A stretch of DNA of 64,000 nt, from positions 42,139,710 through 42,203,709 of the forward strand of contig NC_030821.1 in assembly GCF_001704415.2 (NCBI RefSeq). Direction: 5' to 3'. Positions 46,921 to 60,050 of the stretch are shown here, in pieces; within the stretch, counting starts at the first letter, position 1; every line of letters begins with the position of its first letter. A program made the translations under genes and the position numbers. Origin of the DNA: Capra hircus. Its lineage: Eukaryota; Chordata; Mammalia; Artiodactyla; Bovidae. The notes under the pieces are model-generated. The model made no database searches and was not told the origin of the DNA. It saw only the letters and a program-made list of their open reading frames with translations.

Positions 46921-47259
46921 CTAATAAGCAAATAGGCAAAGTACAGCAAATCTTCAAAAATGCTAAGTATCATGATAATAGTAGTCCATGTAGTAATTGT
47001 TTATTTGGCTATTAGTAAAATTATCTGTTAGAATGAAATGTATTCTGGCCCTTTTTCACAATGAGTTAACAAGAGTGAAAATGCACATGAATTAGTAATG
47101 CCTTATCATTTATTCTTATAGTCAGAATTTTTTTAAAAAATATGTACGACTGTCATAATCAAGAAGAGATAAATAAAACTGCATTAAGTATCTGAGAAAA
47201 AATAAGTTTACTTGTATTAATAGTAGTCAGGGAGATGTAGATCCATAGACACAGATTTA

Positions 47260-47451
47260 CTTTCTGTTTAGTCATTCAGTCAGGTCCAACTCTTGTGACC
47301 CAACGGGATCCTCAGTCCATGGGATTTCCCAGGCAAGAATACTGGAGTGGGTTGCCACTTCCCCCTCCAGGGGATCTTCCCAATCCAGAGAACAAACCAC
47401 ATCTTCTGCAGTGGCAGCTGGATTCTTTACCACTGAGCACCAGGGAAGCCC
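47260..47451 (-). mobile_element. Bov-tA SINE
   Basis: Reverse-orientation Bov-tA with small deletions in the tail region ('ttagtcattcagtcaggtcc'), body 'caagaatactggagtgggttgcc', and head 'gggcttccctggtgctcag' on the minus strand. Duplication with one mismatch: ACAGATTTA at 47251-47259 and ACGGATTTA at 47452-47460. Confidence 0.9.
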
Positions 47452-47460
47452 ACGGATTTA

Positions 47461-50400
47461 TTACTTAGGGTGTAAAATGTGATTCTAGATGGGGGTGGGG
47501 GCAAACACTGCTGATGTTAGTTTCATCAGTAAGTCCATTTTTAGGATTCAGTAAACAAGTATTTAAACTCTAAGAGTGGTTTTGATCATAAAAGCAACTG
47601 TGTATTTGCCGGAAGTCATAAACTTCTGAGGAAAAAAAAAGCCTATGTGAAATGTACGTGTTTGCAGTCGACTGTCTGGTGTTCCATGTTCCTTTTATAT
47701 TGCTGCATCTGGGGGCCCGAGAGTAGGTTCAGGAGTACACCTACAATTAATCAAGGGGCTTTTAGCCTTCCTATTTTGAAAAACTTGGACAACTCACGAT
47801 CTGAAATTATCTGCATTTTTGGCAATACACGCAGCCATTAATCCATTACAATTTACTCTAAAATCAATTGTATATGGTAGACATTCAAGTTACATATCCA
47901 GAGATCTGGTAGACTTTTGTCTATAGACTGGAAACTACCTAGATGATGAAGTCACTGAGCCAAGCTAAGCAGACGGTTCTAACTCCATTCTTCCAGTAAA
48001 GCCAGAGGCATATAAAGAGTCTTTGTTTCTGTTTTTCACACTATATTTCACTTTTTGATCTGCTTACCTAATATAGCTCTTATGTTTATTTGTCTAAGAA
48101 AATATGGCCCAGATTTTTATATCAATTTAATATTTCATCCTAATAAGTGTTTTATTTAGAAGACATTCTTGTCCATACACTGAAATTCAAACCACAGAGG
48201 AAAAGTTTATTAAGAACAAAGTAAACTTGATCAGAAATCCACTAACTGATTTTATTAATAAAAATTCAATTTACTGACTTTTTAAAAATAAATGCAAAAC
48301 AAAAGTTTATCATGTATATTTTTTCCAGAGCTGGTCTTTGCAACTTAGCCATTTATTTAACACAAGTAATTCCAACTACACTTTTGCATCAGACACACAT
48401 GCCACTTCTCTTGATAGAAAAGTGTTGTTAGGTTAAAGTCATTTTTTAAAAAAATTATATTCTAAGCCCTAAAGGATAAACATTTATCCACTAAGACAGA
48501 AGGATAAAGATTTTAATGGCATCTTGCTTTAGGATTCAAAATAAATAAGGCAAAGATGAGTTTCCATCTTCTTAAGACTAAATTACAGAGATTAAAATAT
48601 ATAAACACAAAATGAATGTGTTCCATTTGCATATTATATTTCGCTCTTAAAGTTGATTTTGAAGATTAAGGGTCAGCATTTAATCCTCACTATCCTAATC
48701 CCTAAAATTACAAAGACAGGCATAAGTGCATGTCTGCTGCACTAAATTACCTTGAAAGAAAGCAAATTCCGGATGAAAAGGGAAGCATATTTATATTATG
48801 GTGATTTAAAATCTGTCGCCTAAACACATCTTCTCCCCTCGATCCATTGACCTAAATTGCACGCTAAAAGCTTGTTTGTCTGCAAATGGGCAGCTAACAC
48901 TTTGAGACAATCCAGAGATTCTTCACTTATGCAGAATCATGCCAACAATTTTTCTGACTACAATAAACACTGTCTTGTTCATATTCTGCAGAAACAGGAA
49001 TTGTGTTATAAAACAGAAGACTTTCTTTGCAGTGTTAAAACCATTTCCTGGATAGTTAATTATGAAAATTTAGAACTCTGGATGCAAGAAGTTGTGAATG
49101 CAAAACTATCTACCAAAAATTTCATTAAAATGTTTTTATATCTAACAAAATACTGCTAGTTCTATTGAATTTTAATGCTTTTTTTCATGAAGGGAGAAAA
49201 GATGGGTATTTTTGGCCCAAGGTTTAAAAAATACTTTCTAGAGAAGGATTTACTTCCTAAATATTCTTTATAACACTATCTAAAATCTGAAATCCAGTAC
49301 AATGAATTTTCAGAGCAAAATAAATCTGATGAATAAATTCACCTAGTGATTCAGAAACCCCCACAATTCTTATTTTCTTTCAAAACATTACATTCATATC
49401 AACATGGATGTGTACAACAAACATATCATAATGGCAATGCAGGAATAGCATACATTTGCAAAGGATTGAATTTTTTCCTAGGATATATTCCCTAATTTTG
49501 TCAGATATGCATTTATTTTAGAAGATAATTTCCTGAAATCACATTATGTACATCAGTCAGATTTTAACACTGAAATAGATTTAGTTCCTCTATAAATCTG
49601 CTCCATCATTAATCCAGTGTCAATAGAGCATCATGTTCCTCCCTTTAAAATGTATTTCAAACAATTTCACATATCTCTAAAGAATGGAATCCCCACTGTT
49701 AAAATCTAGGCTATTTCTGTGCATCTGTAATAATTGGCATATATTAAGGAAATATTCCTGTAACATATTATATAACACTGAAGACTAAAATGTACCTCTC
49801 TCTGTGAATATGTTTCAAAGACTACACCGGATAATGTTAAATTAGTATAACACTAACTTTACTACTGTGTAAACGTATATTCAGGAATATTTTCAAGTGC
49901 ACTGAAATTTTTCATGGAGAAGCCTCATTTTATGGAGATGCAGAAGCTACAATGAAAAGGTCCAATCATCTTAAAAGGGAGATACAGTGCAAATGATACA
50001 GTGATACTCAGCGTTTCAGAGCTAAACCCCTGCTGTTCAGCCACAGTGGTTACAAAAGCAGACTAATGAAAGCTGCAAAAATTATAATTAATTTTCATTC
50101 TAAAGAAATCATTCTGCTCTAATCAACTGCCTATCAAACGTCATTGCAAATTATGTTAAAGAAAAAATTATTAGGCCAGATTTCCAGGGTAAAATTTTCC
50201 ATATACTGTATCAGAATAAAGAATGCCTGTGTGGGAATTACTTTTAATGAACAACAAATTACAATTACTAAACTAAATGAACCATCTGCCTTTTTTGTTG
50301 TTGTTGTTTGTTTTCACGGCCTCACTGGTGCAGAGTGCATTGTCAGCTTAATTCCCATTCAAAATGGCAGACTGCCTCATCACCAGGGTCTCTCGTCCAT

Positions 50401-52731
50401 AACATTTTAACAGAAAATCTGTAACAGATGTTTTCAATTTTAAGAAGAGGACAAGTATGTTTTATAAATATGTTCTAAACATTAAAGGCTGGCGTTTATA
50501 ATAATAAGGTACATGCCTTTTTCAGACTGGAGAGCTTGGATGACTAAGTACTCCTAAACCCTAAATTAGCACATAAAGTATTCATAGACCAATACCAATA
50601 AAAACAAATCCTGATGTACTTTATTAAACATTTCATTCAAGTAAATGTGTTTTGTCTCTATCCTCTAATAGGTGATCATTTGTTTCCAAGGAGCATGCGT
50701 GAGGACATTCAATAATGACATCTATTATCAAACCTTTACTGAAAGGTTTAAAGTGGTTAGCTGGATACATCATCTGGCATCAGCAGAAAACATTAAAAAT
50801 GGAAAAATCAGTCTCTTATTAGCATGTGTCTCATATTAGCTGGGCCTTTCCCTCCTGAGGTTTAGGGACCATGATACTGTAAAACACTTGGAAGATTGAC
50901 TTTTCTCGGGGCCATTTAGGAAAAAGAAAATCTGATCTGGGCATGCTCTTAAAACGAGAGTACAGCATATGAATATATCTTAATATAGTGCAAAAGGAAT
51001 ATTTACTAAAATTAATGACTGGGTTTTTTTTCCTTTCTACTTCTATTTAGGACACTGACAAGTAGCATTGACTTGAAATTGCAATGAGGACATGTTTTAA
51101 AATAGTTCTTTAACATCCCTTATTTAAAAATTTTTTTCTTCCTTTAAGTGAAAGTGAATACCCTAACTGCCTACCATCCCCCCACCCCTGGACTCTGGGC
51201 CTCCATTGATCACTTTGCAGGCACAGCACTGACTGAGGGACTGTGAGCCCCTCAGGACACCAGTGTGTCTCAGCCCAGACCCGGGGAATCAGCTCTGAGG
51301 AAGTCAAGAGAGCAGTTTTCATATATTCACCCAGTCCTTCCTTTCTCTGTGATGACAACCAAAAAGGAAAAAAAAAAAAAAGACTGGTAAAGCTATGAGA
51401 GCTTACTCCCCACAGGAAAAACGAACTAGATCTCTTCTCCTGGTCCTAACACTGCTTCACTTTCATTTTAATTTAAAGTTTGGTACACTGCTATTTTTTT
51501 CCCCTTGACTATCCCCGGACATCCAGATTCCTTTTAGCAATTAAAAAAACAAAAGGCAAATTGTATTAGATTATTTCATGAGCTAGACATAGAGAAGGAT
51601 ATATGATTCCAGGCCTCTCCACAGACTGGATGAATCTCTGTCTAAATACTGTCTGCTTTGAGTGCATATTTAACTATCATGTGCTGCTTTAGAAAAGCGG
51701 CTTGCATGCCAGGGTCCACTCAGTGTAATGGTGTCTGCTTAGAAGATTATTTAAATCTCCCCCCACCCTTGTTCTTTAGGCAAGAATGAAGAAAATGACA
51801 GCTCCATTATTAGAAATGTGGCCTCAGAAACGATCCAATGGAGAAGTCTCCAAAGGGATACTGAGGCAAAAGCACAGCTTGAAAAGCCTTTCCTTATTTC
51901 GGTAGTTGTGTTTTATGAAAGCAAGTCATGACTGAAAAATACGGTTTTTCATATTTTCCTAGGTTTTATTTTGCATTTTGATCATGAAAATATACTAAGG
52001 CACTACCATTGTGTTTTATTTCTTTAGTTTTACAGTACAGTTATGGCCAACAGAGAGACCTTGGCTTTGCAAGAAATCCAAAGGAATTTTGTTCATTTTT
52101 AACAACTTTTTGAACTTATAAAATATTATGAATGTGAATAATTTATCAATCAATACTCCTTTAACACTGATACACTTAAATATCCCATAAAACAGCCTGC
52201 CCTTCTAAAAAGTAAACAGTTTTGAAAAAAAGTTACTTTACCAGAAAATGCCTGTATTTATACTGATGACATCCAGAATAATACTTTGATAAAGGAATTC
52301 AACTCATGACAAAATATTCTTTTATGAAAAAACAGCACTTGAGAATTTATTAGGAACAGTTACCATATATTTTACTCATTAAAAATTTGATCATAAGTGT
52401 GGTACCTACAGTTATTACATTAAGTAAAAACTGATTCTCATAGTCCATTTGAAGGATGTTGGCTAAAATTAGTAACTCCTGTGTGACCAGCATTCATTCC
52501 TTTGATTTTCAGAAATATACATTGACACTAACTTTGTTATAGATTGAGAGAGCATTGTTCTACTTTACTGATCTTGAAAATATGAAACAACGGATTGACG
52601 GACTTTGGAAACTCGGCATTTTTTCAGTTATATTTGGAGCGAAATATCTGCTGACATCTACAGATCAGTGACTGAATGAGAGAGGAGTTACAGCAGCTTC
52701 AGTATTGATTCAAACCCATGGATTCCCGGGG
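47461..52731. other. 5.3-kb interval without recognisable repeats
   Basis: No SINE, LINE or LTR sequence is recognised over the whole interval, apart from a GTT-rich run near 50296-50310 and an A-run near 51370. Open frames are short (at most 100 codons, at 48857-49159) and lack domains or matching splice sites. It stands out from the SINE-dense rest of the window and may hold conserved non-coding sequence. Confidence 0.5.
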
Positions 52732-52745
52732 CATGTACCACTGTT

Positions 52746-53013
52746 GCTGCTGCTAAGTCACTTCAGTTGTGTCCGACTCTGTGCGACCCCATAGACGGCA
52801 GCCCACTAGGCTCCCCCGTCCCTGGGATTCTCCAGGCAAGAACACTGGAGTGGGTTGCCATTTCCTTCTCCAATGCATGAAAGTGAAAAGTGAAAGTGAA
52901 GTGGCTCAGTCGTGTCCGACTCTTAGCGACCCCATGGATTGCAGCCTACGAGGCTCCTCCACCCACGGGATTTTCCAGGCAAGAGTACTGGAGTGGGATG
53001 CCATTGCCTTCTC
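52746..53013 (-). mobile_element. BovA2 SINE, full-length and young-looking
   Basis: Both Bov-A monomers and the GAAAGTGAAAAGTGAAAGTG-type spacer are present in reverse orientation, with a GCTGCTGCTGC tail and several CpGs retained. Perfect 14-bp duplication CATGTACCACTGTT at 52732-52745 and 53014-53027. The low divergence and clean duplication suggest a recent insertion. Confidence 0.96.
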
Positions 53014-53261
53014 CATGTACCACTGTTACTAGCACCTAGATCACAGTCTCCCATTACTAAGAAGGTAAATATCTACACTGATACTAACTCAGTTATAACT
53101 TAGGGAGGAAACAAGCACCTCTTTCCTGACTCAGACAATGGGCTTCTTTCCCTGCTCCCTACGTCCAGACTCAACCACCACCTTTCCAAGTCCCATAAGG
53201 CTCCATCCAAACACTACCCAGTTAGCCATATTCTCCTGGACTCATAAAAAGTCTGAGCACC

Positions 53262-53334
53262 TTGGACTGGCATGTTGCAGTCCATGTCCATAGCGTTGCA
53301 AAGAGCTGGACTCGACTGAGCAACTGAACAACAA
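53262..53334 (+). mobile_element. Bov-A/BovB 3' tail fragment
   Basis: 'cttggactggcatgttgcag', 'gcaaagagctggactcgactg', ending GAACAACAAC. Only the tail shared by SINE and LINE is present, so the parent cannot be decided. Confidence 0.75.
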
Positions 53335-53544
53335 CTTTGGAGCTGTGTCCACTCTCTAGGATGTTTGCACTTAAATTTATAGGGTCAGAGAATCTTATAC
53401 GGGGTATAGAAACACTCCTCAGTGGGAAAATGCAGATTTTTTTATACACCCACACCTTTCAAAAGCTCACTGATGGATGCCCAGTGGTCCCTGGACCTGA
53501 CTGATAATGTCAGCCTACAGAGAAGCCAAGCGGTGAAGAACAAT

Positions 53545-53755
53545 GAGTCACAGCACAGCCTCTAGGCAGACAAGTCTGGGTTCACTCTCACCTCCTCACC
53601 TTTTCTGTATGACGTTGGGTAAGAAATCTGACCTTGCTAAATCTCATCACCTCATCCCTACAGTTGCAATAACTTCCTGCCCCTTGCTGGGCTGTCAGGA
53701 AGACTAAATGACACAGTAGATACAAAATATCCCTTGGTACATAGAATCTTCACTA
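53545..53755 (+). mobile_element. MIR SINE
   Basis: Forward MIR: 'gacaagtctgggttcactctcacctcctcacc', 'tgacgttgggtaagaaatctgacc', then 'ctgtcaggaagactaaatgac' and 'ggtacatagaatc'. Diverged but in order. Confidence 0.75.
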
Positions 53756-53796
53756 TTCTGTGGTGACACAAAAAGGAGGAACTTTAGATAGGGTGT

Positions 53797-53979
53797 GATC
53801 TAGTGACAGTTACTCAGTTGTGTCCCACTCTTTGCGACCCCATGGACTGTACAGCCCATGGAATTCTCCAGGCCAGAATCCTGGAGTGGATAGCCGTTCT
53901 CTTCTCCAGGGGATCTTCCCAACCCAGGGATTGAACCCAGGTCTCCCGCATTGCAAGAGGATTATTTACCAGGAGCCAC
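53797..53979 (-). mobile_element. ART2/Bov-tA SINE
   Basis: Reverse-orientation element with 'ctttgcgaccccatggactg', an internal deletion of the 'ccaccaggctcctctg' part, then 'ggggatcttcccaacccagg' and the head. Short duplication AGGGTGT at 53790-53796 and 53980-53986. Confidence 0.88.
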
Positions 53980-53986
53980 AGGGTGT

Positions 53987-56908
53987 AGTAGTTGTTTATG
54001 TGTATCTCTCCCCATCCCCAAGTCAGGGACCACGTGTTAACTAAGTCTGCACACCCTGGGGAATCTTAAAAAGTGGCTTTGAAAGTATACTATTAGGAAA
54101 AACTCTTTTGGAAAACTTAAGAATTTTTACAACAGCGTATTATGTGAACAAAGTTTGCAGGATCAATGCATTTGCTTCACAGTTTTAAACTCTTCACTTA
54201 TTATCTCTTTGTTCATGTGGTCACAAATCATTCCATTGGCAGCAACTAAACCAGTTCTTTCTCTTTAAAAATAATACAGATGGACTTCCTTGGGAGATGG
54301 TTTTAATATTGCTTGTCTGCCAGGGAGGAGTCTCCTCAAGGTCTCCTTTGTCCCGTCGAATCTAAGATGAATTAGTTTTTCCAGAATCTTCTAACTCAAT
54401 TATTCCAGAGGTAAATTACTTGTTATTAACAAATAGAAAAACAAACATCAAGTTCTCCTTTGTCACTTTGAAATGTGTTCACTCCCAGTGACACGGAAGG
54501 ATTTCCAGTTCTTTCTGACACACAGTACAAAGATGCACATGGCCTAGCTTCACGTCTCTTTATTATTTCATAGACTCCAGTAAATTCTGCTCCTATTCTT
54601 CTCCTTCTGAGATTTATTAATACCAGCTTTTAGTCATCTGTAAACCCATCCATGCTGGCTGCAAGCATTCTTGTTACCCTGGTCTGGAGCTTTTCAATCT
54701 GTTATATGTCTTTTGGGGTGAAAGGTTCACGTCTATAATATTTCTGTTTTGTTCATGCTGATGCAATAGAATTTTATAACATACAACAAAGAACTGGAAT
54801 CTCGGCAACAGCATATGTAAAAGCATGTCAGGAGAAAAGGGCAACTCCAAGAGACTGAGTCTAAGAGGCCCCATCCTTCAGTCATCCATCCCATGGGAGC
54901 ACTTTTGCAATTAATTGGAATAATATGTCACCTAAATTGAACAACAGAAATCATCTTTTGCTCTTTAAGACCAGGAAAATTAGATATTTTGTACAAAAAG
55001 TAACTAAAATGGAGGATTGTTAATTAAAGATTTGTCAGAATCATTTCAAGTCACAACTCTCCATTTCACAGCATCTCTTTACTCTCTACCAAACAAAAAC
55101 AAAATATTATCAGAGCAGGGCCATTGCTTCGGCCGTAACCTCATCCATTTACTCACAGATTTATTTTGAAGTTCTTACAAAAAGCGAAGCTTCAAGGCAC
55201 AAGGTACACACCATACTTCTCCTCTTGCAATCTTGACATTGGCTGTCATTACCATTGCAATAAATCCGTAGGGTGGGGAACGCGGTAAAGAACAGAAAAT
55301 GTTTCCAACAATTCTTCATAGTTGTCCTTTTATTGTGATTGTATTTGTTCTACTAAAATGTTTTAATAAAAACAAATGTTTGCTCTCATCAGACCCTTTA
55401 AGAACCACTAGCAAAAGATATCTCAGGAAAGGAGGGGTATGGACCAAAGCTTTAGCATGAAATTATCTCTGACCTTGAAATATGACCATAGGTGATTGAA
55501 GTCATAGTCATCATCACAACATTATTGAGAAGTCTCTCTCAAATAAAACTTAACATTTTTCTAAGACCTGTGAACATGGTGGGGAATGTTCTAATCATCT
55601 ACACCAGAATCACTTATTTCAATAATTAATAGAACTAGTTGTGAATATGAATTTTTAAAGCATCCACACAGAAAGACCTAGATGATTCAGGGTAATTACT
55701 TTCATAACAATTGGTAAGGGGGCGGGGGGTCTCCTGGACTGTGTCCCTTGTCACTAATCACTCATTTCAAACTTGTGACTGTTTGAGGGCCTCATTTTGA
55801 TGGCCTAATACTATCAGGAGCAAATTTCAACGTAAATTATTTAAAAACCATGATAAAGGCCAGCTTAGCCACCTGCGCTGGAAGAGTTTGTGTCCTTCGT
55901 TTCATCTCTTGATTACCACGGGGCTGACTTTCCAATTTATGGATTATAACTAAACCTTTTACTAGTTCTTTTCAACCACTGATTTCCTGCCTCTTGGCCA
56001 TTTCTTAGCTCATTTTCATATCACCCAGAGGAGAAGGAGAGAAAATTAAACGCCAACCTATAGAATTTGTTCTAATGAAAGGAAAAGGCAGAGATTGGAA
56101 ACCACTGGCTAAAATGAGGTTTGGGGATTTTCATACTTGCTGTGGTTCCAGTTAACCTAGAGTACCAAGGGCCCACTTTCTACGAAGTCATTTACCCTTC
56201 ACTTTCAAAGATGATTTTACCATGACCGTGGTGAGAAAGCTATTCCACAAACCCAGAACTTTCCATAAAGTTTCTGAAACAAAATTATATGCAAAAAGAT
56301 AAAGTAACATAAAACTCAAAATATATATGTAAGATGCAAAATTTTGGAAAATCAGTGTAGAACACGTATTGGTCCTCACTTTCAAATTATTACTATGCTT
56401 TGCTCAAGAAGCAAGCTGTAGTGGCTTCAAATGTATTAATAGGTTTCTGCTTATTGACTGCTTTTACTGATAGAGCATTCCAGCCCCAGTCCCTAAAAGG
56501 GTTAATGCTACTGGGTGAGCTGAATTCATGACCATAATCCTAAACAAGTGAGGTGAAGTTCTATCAGGTCTATTTCAGCGTATCAGGGATTACCGCTAGC
56601 TGTCTAATCCTGCTGAGCCTCAGGGAGGAACGTTCTATTGTATTTGAAATCCTGGCCAGGAAAGAACAGAAGGTTAAATGGGTGCCTTGCTCTGTAATCA
56701 AATATCACAGGCACTACTTATCTATTCAGTGAACAACTGACGTAGAAAATCAATTAGGAACCAAATGGCTTCTTAGGAATTTTTACCCAGAAACAAGCAA
56801 GATTTTTTTTTTCCCCCAAAAGGAGTTTATCTGATATGTTTTATAGTAGAATATTATAAATTCTGGAGCTTCCAGAGTTTTTTATCTGGTTCCTAAAATA
56901 TATCTTAC
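53987..56908. other. Unique interval, no repeats recognised
   Basis: No SINE or LINE recognised and no coding segment. It leads up to the exon candidate on the minus strand. Confidence 0.45.
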
Positions 56909-57004
56909 CCCATATTCTAGAGCTCCTGTACTAAATTGCTTGCAAAACCGAGAGAGTGCTTCAGGGATGAAGATAGCACGCTCCAGCATGGCTGCCTCAT
57001 TTAC
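56909..57004 (-). CDS. Candidate internal coding exon, gene not recognised
   Basis: On the minus strand a 96-bp segment is preceded by a pyrimidine-containing acceptor (CGGCTTTTCCTGTAG) and followed by a good donor (GGG then GTAAGATAT). It is open in one frame only, giving exactly 32 codons in phase 0-0; the other two frames stop within the first few codons. The peptide is balanced rather than low-complexity and includes AAMLERAIFIPEALSRF followed by a Cys-Lys-Gln-Phe segment. It lies outside any repeat, in a repeat-poor stretch. I do not recognise the protein. If real, it is a symmetrical exon of a minus-strand gene whose introns fill much of this window. A chance 32-codon opening is possible. 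Confidence 0.35.
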
Positions 57005-58220
57005 CTACAGGAAAAGCCGTGCAAAATCAATCCATATAAAGCAGTGTCAAATCTGAATCAAAGTTCTGAACAAGACTTCAAATAAATGTTAGTGTTTTTA
57101 TGGAGTTGATTTTAATAATTTACCTCTTCTGAAACACATTCCTTCAACAGTGTATCGTGTGGGAAAATATTATGAGCACGAGGGTGGGTGGTAGGAGGAG
57201 GCACCCACAGCCTCCTGGGGCTCTTTGTTCCCAGCATGAAGAGGCTCCTTTCCGTGGCCTGAAGGTTAACACCCTGGCCTCCCCGCCCCCATCCTCTACC
57301 TGTCACTCTGAGTCGATGTCACAGTTCCTGCACACAGACAAACAGGCTGCCCTGGCCCGTCTGCCTGACCTTGGACAGCCCTTAGATCAAATCTGGTTAT
57401 TAATATTGGGGAGAGTCAAAATGCAATCTTCCAGACACTGGAGAATTGAGCTAGAAATTATGCAGTAGGCACTCTCTGTCAATAAGAAGCATCCAGCTGC
57501 TAAGGCTTAAAGTGGTCACCTGGACCTGTGTGGGAGTTAAGAGAAACTTTTTTTTTCCCCCCTGTTCTATGAATGCTATGGAGAGAAGTTTGCTTAGGGT
57601 CTTTATATGCTTAGCTTATCTATCCTTACACTTTCAATTATTTTTGGACTCTTTGCTTTATAGGAGTTCTTATACAGTAATCCATTTGCTGGCTAAAGCA
57701 GATATAATTGGAAAAATACTGCCCTTTCATAGTCACGGAAGATATTTTACAAATGGGATGAAATACTTTTAATACCCTCATTGTAGTTCAATGTGCATAT
57801 AATTTTAACCAGGGGTTCTCATTCTTTGTAATTGTCTGTCCCTATAACTTTCTCTCGGAATATATCCATAATCTAGACTAAAAAGGGAGAAATATGAAAA
57901 ATCATTTAAATGCTTAGACAAATACTAAATGTGCTACAGTAATAAATGCATTACTCTTTCAAATCACTACAAAAATTAAAGAGGAAATTTAATCTTATGT
58001 TTCTTCCATAATTTACCCAATCATTTCCATATTCCCAGGTGAAGGGTTTCTTGATAAGAGAGTTATGCGCCTTTCATGATAGTATCAATATTAATGATTT
58101 GGTCAAAAATCACTGTCACAGGAGTCTCTATATTCCCTATTAAAATATATTTTGAAAACCATCATTAAGCTTTTTATTTAAGTAGAGACCCAAAATGATA
58201 CTAAAGTAGAAAAGGCATTT
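57005..58220. other. Unique interval
   Basis: Contains a less AT-rich patch at about 57180-57380. A donor-like GAAGAG plus GTAAAT occurs on the minus strand at about 57125, but no matching acceptor was found. No repeat recognised. Confidence 0.45.
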
Positions 58221-58552
58221 TTTTCTGGGGAAGAGGAGTAGGGAAGGGATGGACGGAGAGTTTGGGGTTGACATATGCAAACTATTAGACACAGACAAAA
58301 ACAACAAGGTCCTACTGTACAGCACAGGGATATTATCTGTATTGATAACTATATATTTGATATTATATATAATTATTAAATATATTGATATTGTATATTT
58401 ATCAATGTTCTGTGATAAACCATAATGGAAAAGAATATAAAAAGAATGTGTATACACACACACACACATATATATATGTACATATAACTGAATCACTTTG
58501 CTATACAGCAGAAATTAATATAGTATTATAAAACAACTATAATTTAAATATA
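58221..58552 (+). mobile_element. L1 3' UTR fragment
   Basis: Artiodactyl L1 3' UTR: 'gggaagggatggacggagagtttgggg', 'aacaaggtcctactgtacagcacaggg', 'gataaaccataatggaaaag', and 'gaatcactttgctatacagcag', ending A-rich. Internal CA and TA runs near 58453-58480. A possible duplication (10 of 13) lies at 58208-58220 and 58553-58565. Confidence 0.88.
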
Positions 58553-58565
58553 AGAAAATACACTT

Positions 58566-59788
58566 CAAATGCAGGGAAGAATTTTTTGTCTGCAATACAG
58601 ACTTTTTTTAAGTGGTAAAATCCTTTTCAGTAAAAAAAAGGGTATCTTCTTTTGATTTTTGTTGTCTTTTGGTCGCCACATTTTTTTTCTTTGAGGATGT
58701 ATCCAGACTAATGCAGCTTAATGATATATTTCTTGCCTACTGAACTATTCATTTGCGCTGCCTGTGAAGGTATGTTCAGAGGCGTCATGCCACCCACCGG
58801 CATGGAGACTCCATGGTATGTAGAATTATGTTACAATCAACAACCCGACTCTTTCAGCCTCCTGGTATTTTATATCAGTTGCTTCCTCAAGCAACACAAA
58901 TCCACTAATGCTTTAATTTGTGACACTGTTAACTGGTATTAACAGATTATGACTATGGAATGCCTTTGCATTCAAACCGGCATAGACAGATAATATGTCT
59001 GTCATCGTAAAACAAAATGCTCTGGGTCACACAAACATATAACGCTGTCCTACATCTTTTACTCGAGCACAAACCTCCAAAGGTTTATAGCACACTTACG
59101 TGTGCTTGCAGAACCTTACTCTTAGACAACCAAGTGCCCAGGGCTCAGTCCAGGCAGCGCAGGAAATTTCTATTCTGCATTGATCTACATGCGTCAGCTG
59201 GACCCAAGTGACTGATCAAGCCAATCAAGTTATTAGCAAGACCTTGAAATAATCAGCTTGATTTTTTTAAGGGAATAACTCAAGTTATTTTATTAGCCTG
59301 CTCTTTCAGTTTATGAGAAGGGGGATTTTTTTTTTTTTTTTTTGAGGGACACAGGCTACATGGCCAGTGGAACTCAGATACAATTTGGTATTGGCATTTT
59401 ACAGTAGATCAGGGGTCAGCACAGACTTGATTATTTCCTGTTGATCTACAAAAAAAGGAACTTCTTTATGAAATAGGCAAAGACCTAATCTTCAACGTGT
59501 AAGTGAAGTAAATTTTCCAGTTAGTTTCACTGGTTTACTCCAGTTAATACAGTAACTTTTCCAGAGTTACATGTTCTGACAATGTAGAGTCTCTTGCTTA
59601 TGAAATTGGGCACCATATTTATTTCCTTCTTTTGAGCAGTGGTTATCATTGTAGCTGCCAGTGCATCTGAATTAGATGCTATATTGGGAGAAAAGAAAAG
59701 TACAGATATTAAAAGAAAATTGTCAAATTATAGACCATACAAAATATGGTCTCTCTCATTAACAAAATAAAGTGATATATACACACAT
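58566..59788. other. Unique interval with a poly(T) run
   Basis: An 18-base T-run at 59326-59343 and a T-run near 58680. An acceptor/donor-like pair around 58695-58758 on the plus strand has stops in all three frames. No repeat recognised. Confidence 0.45.
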
Positions 59789-60050
59789 GGTCACGCCAGG
59801 GGTAAAGAACCCGCCTGTCAGCAGTACAGGAGACATGGGCTCAATCCCTTAGTTGGGAAGTTCCTTGGAGAAGGGCACGGCAACCCACTTCAGTATTCTT
59901 GCCTGGAGAATCCCACAGACAGAGGAACCTGGTAGGCTACGGTTCACAGGGTCAGAAGGAGTCGGATACGACTGAAGTGACTTAGCATGCACACGTGTCT
60001 GTAGGGTCACACAAAGTTGGACACAACTGAAGGGACTTAGCATGCACACA
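59789..60050 (+). mobile_element. Bov-tA SINE with duplicated 3' tail
   Basis: 5'-damaged Bov-tA: the first part of the head is missing or altered before 'ggggtaaagaacccgcctg'. The body is normal. The tail occurs twice: 'gtcagaaggagtcggatacgactgaagtgacttagcatgcacacg', and then again as 'gtcacacaaagttggacacaactgaagggacttagcatgcacac'. The second tail leads into a CA-rich run. Confidence 0.88.

Noticed and set aside
48857..49159. 100-codon open frame in the repeat-free block
   Set aside because: No recognisable motif; AT-rich sequence; no matching splice sites.
57100..57306. Minus-strand donor-like GAAGAG plus GTAAAT following a 60-codon frame
   Set aside because: No acceptor upstream with a continuous open frame; the frame includes G-rich low-information sequence.
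58695..58758. Acceptor/donor pair on the plus strand with a poly(T) tract
   Set aside because: All three frames contain stops between the two sites.
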